From: Actinomycetes bacterium
GTDB taxonomy: Bacteria > Actinomycetota > Acidimicrobiia > Acidimicrobiales > Ilumatobacteraceae
NCBI GenBank assembly: GCA_027491335.1
Contig: JAIXWJ010000002.1
Coordinates: 16,292 to 80,291 of the forward strand
Length of the DNA: 64,000 nucleotides
Direction: 5' to 3'
Position 1 is the first letter of the stretch. Each line of letters begins with the position of its first letter. The notes under the pieces were generated by a model. It made no database searches and was not told where the DNA came from. It saw only the letters and a program-made list of their open reading frames with translations. The translations under genes and the position numbers were made by a program. Below are positions 59,240-64,000 of this stretch, in pieces.

Positions 59240-60388
59240 TCAGAGTCCCATGTCCTTGGCGATGATGCTCTTCATGACCTCGGTGGTCCCTCCGTAGATG
59301 GTGGTGATTCTCGCATCGGCGTACGCGCGGGCGATCGGATACTCGCGCATGTATCCGTAGCCACCGAACAGCTGAAGACACTTGTCGGAGACTCGTTTCA
59401 GAAGCTCGGTGCACCAGTACTTGGCCGCCGCGGCTTCGGCGGGTGTGAGCCGCTTCGCGTTGAGCGCCGAGATGCAGGCATCCACGTAGGCCTGGGCGAC
59501 GTCGACTTCGGTCCGTTGCTCGGCGAGGACGAACTTCGTGTTCTGGAACGCACCGATGGTGGTGCCGAAGGCTTTGCGTTCTTTCACGTAGTCGACGGCC
59601 CACCCCACGCAGGCGTGGGCCGATGCGAGGCTGGCCAACGCGATCGACAGACGCTCCTGGGCCAGATTCGAGGTGAGGTAATGGAACGCGCGACCTTCGT
59701 CGCCCAGAAGATTCTCGACGGGAACCTCCACATCGGTGAAGAACAACTCGGCCGTGTCGGCGCTGGTTTGCCCGATCTTGTCGAGATTGCGGCCGCGCTC
59801 GAAGCCCGGCATTCCTCGCTCCACCACCAACAGCGACATCCCCGTGTGGCGTTGCGTCGGGTCGGTTTTGGCGGCGACGATCACCAAATCGCTGTTGATA
59901 CCGTTGGTGATGAAAGTCTTCGAACCGTTCAGGATGTAGCGGTCCCCGTCACGTCGCGCTGTTGTGGTGATGCTCGCGAGATCGCTTCCGGTTCCCGGTT
60001 CGGTCATGGCGATCGCGGTGATCAACTCGCCGGACGCGATTCCGGGCAACCAGCGTGATTTCTGATCGCTGTCGCAGATGTCGGTGAAGTACGGAGTCGT
60101 GATGTCGTTGTGGAGCGTGATGCCGTTTCCGGCCCCACCGATTCCGGCCAGAGCCAGTTCCTCGCCGATGATCGCGTTGAAACGGAAATCGTCGCTGCCA
60201 CCACCCCCGAATTCCTCGGGAACGGCCATGCCGATGAAACCGCTGGCTCCGGCTTTGGTGTACAACTCGCGAGGTGCGATCCCGTCCTCTTCCCAGCGGA
60301 GGTAGTCGGGAGTCACTTCCTTGGCGATGAAGGACCGAAAGCTCTCTCCGAACGCAAGGTGGTCGTCGTCGTACAGGGAGCGTTCCAT
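59240..60388 (-). CDS. Acyl-CoA dehydrogenase
   Basis: Classical FAD-dependent acyl-CoA dehydrogenase of 382 residues. AIAMTEPGTGSDLASI is the FAD/substrate segment and YILNGSKTFITNG follows. QERLSIALASLASAHACVGW and RKAFGTTIGAFQN lie in the helical domain, and LQLFGGYGYMREYPIARAYADARITTIYGGTTEV holds the catalytic Glu. ATG 60388 follows CAGAAT by 7 nt on the minus strand; ATG 60397 is three codons upstream. It sits between an SDR gene and a Rieske oxygenase gene, in a catabolic operon. Confidence 0.93.
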   Translation of the reverse strand: MERSLYDDDHLAFGESFRSFIAKEVTPDYLRWEEDGIAPRELYTKAGASGFIGMAVPEEFGGGGSDDFRFNAIIGEELALAGIGGAGNGITLHNDITTPYFTDICDSDQKSRWLPGIASGELITAIAMTEPGTGSDLASITTTARRDGDRYILNGSKTFITNGINSDLVIVAAKTDPTQRHTGMSLLVVERGMPGFERGRNLDKIGQTSADTAELFFTDVEVPVENLLGDEGRAFHYLTSNLAQERLSIALASLASAHACVGWAVDYVKERKAFGTTIGAFQNTKFVLAEQRTEVDVAQAYVDACISALNAKRLTPAEAAAAKYWCTELLKRVSDKCLQLFGGYGYMREYPIARAYADARITTIYGGTTEVMKSIIAKDMGL

Positions 60389-60404
60389 GCTCCCCATTCT
60401 GCCG

Positions 60405-61145
60405 TCAGGCCCAGCCTCCGGCATAAGCGACGAACTGACCCGTGGTGAAACGACTCGTGCCATCGAGGAAGGCCATGCAGAACGAGGAGAACTCGTCCAT
60501 CGATCCGAGTCGACGCATGGGCACCTGGGACTCGATCTTGGCGCGCACCTCGGGGTCGTTCGCTCCGGATGCTTTCAGGAAGGCCGGAAAGTCCATGAAG
60601 TTGGTGCCGACGGCGTTCACCTGGACGCCGGTGCGAGCGACCTCGTCGGCCACGTTGCGCACCAACATCGTCGCGGCGGCGCGAGCGGAGGAGTACAGCG
60701 GAGCGCCCGGAGTGGGACGAGCCGCGGAGGCGCTCGTGATGATCAACACCTGCCCGGATTCCCGCGCGGTCATGACGGGTACGACCGACCTCAGGAAGTT
60801 GTACGGAGCCTCGACGCATCCGGCCAGAACCTGTCGCAGCTGGTCGAGAGTGGAGTTCACGAAGCGTCCGGTCACGATCTGCCCGGAGAACATCACGGCG
60901 GAGTCGAGGCGTCCAAAGGTTTCCAGGGCCGTTCCGACGAGAGCATCGGCGTCGTTGGGCTCGGAGAGGTTGCTGTGGCCCGAGCACGCGACCACCCGCG
61001 AGCCCATGTCCTGCAAGCGTCGCACGAGCGACTCGTCCGGGTCTCCGAGAACCAAGTCGAATCCGCGCTCGGCGAATCGCTCGGCGAGGTGGGGTCCGAC
61101 GTAGTAGCGAGTATCGGAAACCAGCGCGACCGGACGTGCGTTCAT
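60405..61145 (-). CDS. Atypical short-chain dehydrogenase/reductase-like protein
   Basis: SDR fold of 246 residues with unusual motifs. The nucleotide-binding glycine motif TGxxxGxG is replaced by SDTRYYVG (10-17). The NNAG strand reads FSGQ (87-90). The catalytic Ser138/140 region is followed by Tyr151-Ser-Ser-Ala-Arg155, i.e. YxxxR instead of YxxxK. The rest (LETFGRLDSAVMF, LRSVVPVMTARESGQVLIITS, GTSRFTTGQFVAYAGG) is clearly SDR. It may use a cofactor differently or be a non-catalytic relative. ATG 61145 is preceded by a complete leaderless promoter, so it heads the operon. Confidence 0.85.
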   Translation of the reverse strand: MNARPVALVSDTRYYVGPHLAERFAERGFDLVLGDPDESLVRRLQDMGSRVVACSGHSNLSEPNDADALVGTALETFGRLDSAVMFSGQIVTGRFVNSTLDQLRQVLAGCVEAPYNFLRSVVPVMTARESGQVLIITSASAARPTPGAPLYSSARAAATMLVRNVADEVARTGVQVNAVGTNFMDFPAFLKASGANDPEVRAKIESQVPMRRLGSMDEFSSFCMAFLDGTSRFTTGQFVAYAGGWA

Positions 61146-61151
61146 GTCCTG

Positions 61152-61180
61152 ACAGTAGGTAGTGGCACCAGTATTGTCAA
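61152..61180 (-). promoter_or_regulatory. Promoter of the SDR operon
   Basis: On the minus strand TTGACA, 17 bp, TACTGT, then 6 nt to ATG 61145: a near-consensus housekeeping promoter with a leaderless start. The -35 is inside the palindrome at 61171-61183. Confidence 0.75.
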
Positions 61181-61183
61181 TAC
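61171..61183. promoter_or_regulatory. Operator-like palindrome between the SDR operon and the sulfatase gene
   Basis: GTATTG-T-CAATAC is a perfect 13-bp palindrome covering the -35 of the SDR promoter. It is the right size for a TetR/GntR-type repressor and lies 50 bases upstream of the sulfatase start, so one protein could control both directions. No regulator gene is in the window. Confidence 0.65.
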
Positions 61184-61232
61184 AACGGTCGTGGCAACAT
61201 CGGTGTCGACGGAATCGGAATCAGGGGAGACC

Positions 61233-63494
61233 ATGAGCGAGAAATTCGAGGGACGTATCGGGCGCACTGTCGCGGAGTCGGAGCCGTGGTGGCCGTCGCG
61301 TCCGCATCCGGGAGAAGAAGCGCCGAATGTGATCATCATCCTCTTCGACGACATGGGATTCTCCCACCTCGGCTGTTTCGGGTCGACGTTGTCGACCCCC
61401 AACATCGACGCATTGGCGGCCGACGGTCTTCGCTTCACCAATTTTCACGTCACTCCCTTGTGTTCACCCACGCGAGCCGCACTTCTCACCGGCCGAAATC
61501 ACCACGCGGTCGGGATGCGGCACATTTCGAATTTCAACAGTGGCTTTCCCCACATGCGCGGACACATCGCGAACGAAGCGACCACCATCGCGGAGACCTT
61601 GCGCGAATCCGGTTACGCCACGTTCGCACTCGGAAAGTGGCACCTGTGTCCGATGGCGGACGCGTCGGCGGCCGGGCCGTTCGATCAGTGGCCCCTCCAG
61701 AGGGGCTTCGATCGCTTCTACGGCTTCTTGGACGGTGAAACGGATCAGTTCCATCCGGAGTTGGTGTACGACAACCACTGGATCGATCCGCCGGCCGGCC
61801 CCGACGAGGGTTACCACCTGTCCGAGGATCTCGTGAACAAGGGGATCGAGTTCATGCACGACTCGGTGAGCCTTCGTCCGGATCGACCGTTCTTCATGTA
61901 TCTGGCGTTCGGTGCAACCCACGCACCCCATCAGGCCCCCGAGAACTATCTGCGCAAGTATCGGGGCGCGTTCGATGAGGGCTGGGACGTCTTCCGAGAG
62001 CGTTGGTTCGCTCGGCAGAAGGAGCTCGGGGTCATCCCCGCGGACACCACCCTCGCGCCACGCAATCCCGGCGTCGAAGCGTGGGACGATCTTTCCGAGA
62101 ATCAGAAGCGTCTGGCGTGTCGACTCCAGGAGGCCTACGCGGCGTTTCTGGAACACACCGACGATCAAATCGGCCGATTGTTGTCCGGATTGAAGAGACT
62201 CGGCGTGGACGACAACACGGTCATTTTCCTGATGTCGGACAATGGTGCGTCGCAAGAGGGCGGACCGTTCGGAGTGCTTCACGAGATGAAGTTCTTCAAC
62301 ATGATCCTCGAAACCCCCGACGAAGCGATCGCACGAATCGAGGAGATCGGTGGGCCCCACTCCCACAGCAACTATCCGTGGGGATGGTCGCAAGCCGGAA
62401 ACACCCCGTTCAAGTGGTACAAGCAGAACACCCACGAAGGCGGCATCCACGTGCCCTGCATCGTCCGTTGGCCGAATGGGGTCACGGGTCGTGGCGAGCT
62501 GCGAGATCAATTCCATCATGTGAACGACATCGTTCCGACGATTCTGGAAATCACGGGTGTCTCGGCGCCGACCACCTATCGAGGTCTCGACGTGATGCCG
62601 ATCAGCGGTACATCCATGAGGTACGCGATGGACGATGCGTCGGCCACGACGCGCAAGAGGATCCAGTACTACGAGATGGGAGGACATCGAGGCATTCACG
62701 TGGATGGTTGGAAGGCCGTCACCCGTCACGTTCCGGGTGCTTCGTTCGATGAGGACGTCTGGGAGCTGTATCACGTGGATGTCGACCGTTCGGAGACCAA
62801 CGACCTGGCGCATCAGGAACCCGACCGGCTTCGAGAACTCATCGCCTTGTGGTGGGAGGAAGCCGAACGCGAAGGTGTGTTGCCGTTGGATGACCGTGGC
62901 CTAGAGCTATTCGGAGCGAAATTCGCGGATCGAAGCGTGCATCCCATGTCCCGCACCTACGTGTACCGACCGCCGATGGCACCCATGCCCGCCCAGGCGG
63001 CCGCGTCCTTGGGTGGGCGTAGCTGGGACATGGACGCGTACGTCAACCTGGAACGTGGTCGGGGTGGAGTTCTGTACGCGTCCGGAACCGAGAATTCCGG
63101 ATTCAGCTTCTACGTCGACGGGAACAGGCTGGTTTTCGATTACAACATTTTCGGCGACCATCACGTGCTGGAGTCCAATGTCGAGGTACCCGCCGGCAAT
63201 TCGGTTCTCTCGGTGCGATTCCGGCGCGATGGCAAGCAAGGACTGGTGTCGCTGCAGATCGATGGCGCCGACGTCGGTTCGTTGCAGATTCCTTTCGTCA
63301 TGCGGACGATGTCGAGCGTGGGACCGAGCGTCGCCTACGACCATGGCTCACCGGTGGCGGCCGGGTACGCCCATCGACGCGATGGGTATCCGTTCGAGGG
63401 CGATCTCGATCGAATCGAGATTCGTCTGATTTCGCCTCGCGACACGGGCGACGTGGCCGAGTCGAGTCGGCGTCAGGCGATGGGGCGCCAATGA
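61233..63494 (+). CDS. Arylsulfatase-type sulfatase with C-terminal extension
   Basis: Formylglycine-dependent sulfatase of 753 residues. Metal-binding APNVIIILFDDMGFSHLG (Asp39-Asp40) is followed by the modification motif CSPTR (77-81); Cys77 should be converted to formylglycine. GKWHL, THAPHQAPE, LMSDNGASQEGG and a C-terminal QYYEMGGHRGI segment complete the alkaline-phosphatase fold. Residues from about 580 on form an extra beta-rich domain (SFYVDGNRLVFDYNIFGDHH, LVSLQIDGADVGSL). No signal peptide is seen, so it should be cytoplasmic. AGGGGAGA (61223-61230) precedes ATG 61233. It is divergent from the SDR operon and its end overlaps the convergent cupin gene by 22 bases. Confidence 0.92.
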   Translation: MSEKFEGRIGRTVAESEPWWPSRPHPGEEAPNVIIILFDDMGFSHLGCFGSTLSTPNIDALAADGLRFTNFHVTPLCSPTRAALLTGRNHHAVGMRHISNFNSGFPHMRGHIANEATTIAETLRESGYATFALGKWHLCPMADASAAGPFDQWPLQRGFDRFYGFLDGETDQFHPELVYDNHWIDPPAGPDEGYHLSEDLVNKGIEFMHDSVSLRPDRPFFMYLAFGATHAPHQAPENYLRKYRGAFDEGWDVFRERWFARQKELGVIPADTTLAPRNPGVEAWDDLSENQKRLACRLQEAYAAFLEHTDDQIGRLLSGLKRLGVDDNTVIFLMSDNGASQEGGPFGVLHEMKFFNMILETPDEAIARIEEIGGPHSHSNYPWGWSQAGNTPFKWYKQNTHEGGIHVPCIVRWPNGVTGRGELRDQFHHVNDIVPTILEITGVSAPTTYRGLDVMPISGTSMRYAMDDASATTRKRIQYYEMGGHRGIHVDGWKAVTRHVPGASFDEDVWELYHVDVDRSETNDLAHQEPDRLRELIALWWEEAEREGVLPLDDRGLELFGAKFADRSVHPMSRTYVYRPPMAPMPAQAAASLGGRSWDMDAYVNLERGRGGVLYASGTENSGFSFYVDGNRLVFDYNIFGDHHVLESNVEVPAGNSVLSVRFRRDGKQGLVSLQIDGADVGSLQIPFVMRTMSSVGPSVAYDHGSPVAAGYAHRRDGYPFEGDLDRIEIRLISPRDTGDVAESSRRQAMGRQ

Positions 63495-64000
63495 TCGACG
63501 TCGCGCGAGGCGTCGATCATCACGCGTAACAGGACGCAGTCCGAGGTCGCGGAGATTCGCGCGTGGTCTTCGGAGCGCAAACTGAGGGTCGAGCCCTCGT
63601 TCAGATCATGATCCACTTCGGAGAGCCGCACCCGAGCATGACCTTCGACCACGAAGACGAGGCGGGGAAATCCGTCGGCGTCGGTTCGTTCCAGATCGAG
63701 GACGGCGCCGGTGGGCAGGCGCAACACATCGACGTCGGCGAGACCGGCGGTCGCGGACTTCACGCCGGTGTCCGAGTGTTCGATTGCGTTCCCCAAGGTC
63801 GTCCATGAACGGTTGGACTCGTCGTATCGGATGAAGGTCTGGCCGTGCCACGAGCGGCCGGAGTCGATCCCATTGGGAAGTTTCATCCGGTGCTCCACCA
63901 GCGTCATGTGCTCCGCCGGATAGCCGATCTCCACGACCTCCATGCCCTCGGAGTTTTCGAGAACACGATGACGAATTCCCGGGGGCTGAATGACGCAGTC
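63473..64000 (-). CDS. Cupin-domain protein, partial (5' end beyond the window)
   Basis: The C-terminal 175 residues of a cupin-fold protein. The frame stays open to the window edge, and the sequence before the first in-window ATG (63943) reads like cupin core (QPPGIRHRVLENSEG, then MEVVEIGYPAEHMT), so the start lies outside. Later strands include RLVFVVEGHARVRLSEVDHDLNEGSTLSL, a second cupin-like barrel. This two-barrel layout fits dioxygenase-like or mannose-6-phosphate-isomerase-like cupins. It converges on the sulfatase, with a 22-base overlap. Confidence 0.75.
   Translation of the reverse strand, partial: DCVIQPPGIRHRVLENSEGMEVVEIGYPAEHMTLVEHRMKLPNGIDSGRSWHGQTFIRYDESNRSWTTLGNAIEHSDTGVKSATAGLADVDVLRLPTGAVLDLERTDADGFPRLVFVVEGHARVRLSEVDHDLNEGSTLSLRSEDHARISATSDCVLLRVMIDASRDVDHWRPIA

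Noticed and set aside
1..64000. CRISPR arrays, insertion sequences, prophage or integrative elements
   Set aside because: No regularly spaced direct repeats, transposase or integrase motifs or att-like duplications at the tRNA genes were seen on either strand.

Overview
The window reads as a chromosome segment of a high-GC actinobacterium, most likely class Acidimicrobiia (Ilumatobacter-like). The evidence is menaquinone genes, F420-type luciferase-like (LLM) oxidoreductases, an ANTAR regulator of PdtaR type, the actinobacterial order pdtaR-polA-rpsA-coaE-uvrB-uvrA-uvrC-rapZ-gap-pgk-tpiA-secG, a PolA with Tyr in motif B, and many start codons lying 6-8 nt after a TANNNT hexamer, as in actinobacterial leaderless mRNAs. 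It is almost wholly core genome. I see no rRNA, insertion sequence, phage or CRISPR, and no gene-free stretch over 300 bases.

Layout. 1-3.6 kb: menaquinone synthesis (menD; menF and ubiE/menG opposite). 3.7-8.6 kb: acyl-CoA dehydrogenase, acyl-CoA ligase, LLM oxidoreductase, MaoC-type hydratase and a small membrane protein. 8.7-12.6 kb: era, then an MtrB-like kinase with a GerMN lipoprotein, divergent from an MtrA-like regulator. 12.6-18 kb: DinG-like helicase, uppS, a divergent degenerate UppS paralogue, recO and glyS. 18-22 kb: a trpCFBA cluster. 22-23.3 kb: fasciclin lipoprotein and a small Cys-rich protein. 23.3-28.7 kb: bcp-fabZ, and the type II fatty-acid operon fabD-fabH-fabG-acpP-fabF opposite. 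28.7-44.3 kb: a tRNA, pdtaR, polA, rpsA, a NarL-type two-component pair, coaE and uvrB/A/C. 44.3-50.6 kb: an LLM-methyltransferase-LLM insertion, rapZ and the lower-glycolysis operon. 50.7-56.6 kb: a peptide ABC transporter, then secG and tRNA-Leu. 56.9-64 kb: a five-gene catabolic-looking operon (SDR, acyl-CoA dehydrogenase, Rieske oxygenase, ThrH, methyltransferase) divergent from a large sulfatase, with a cupin gene running off the end.

The most interesting observation is at 14.6-15.9 kb. The catalytic UppS keeps the DGNGR and RTSGE motifs but lacks the C-terminal Glu and RxG elements. The divergently transcribed paralogue has lost the catalytic motifs but keeps exactly that Glu and an RRFGG tail. 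This is the division of labour seen in the eukaryotic DHDDS/NgBR heteromeric cis-prenyltransferase, and suggests a two-subunit bacterial undecaprenyl-diphosphate synthase. Other notable points are a FabD fused to a degenerate lipoyl/biotinyl-like domain, a perfect palindrome over the promoter of the catabolic operon, a LexA box at uvrB, a class-I-shaped tRNA with a CAA anticodon, and the absence of yvcK and whiA between rapZ and gap.
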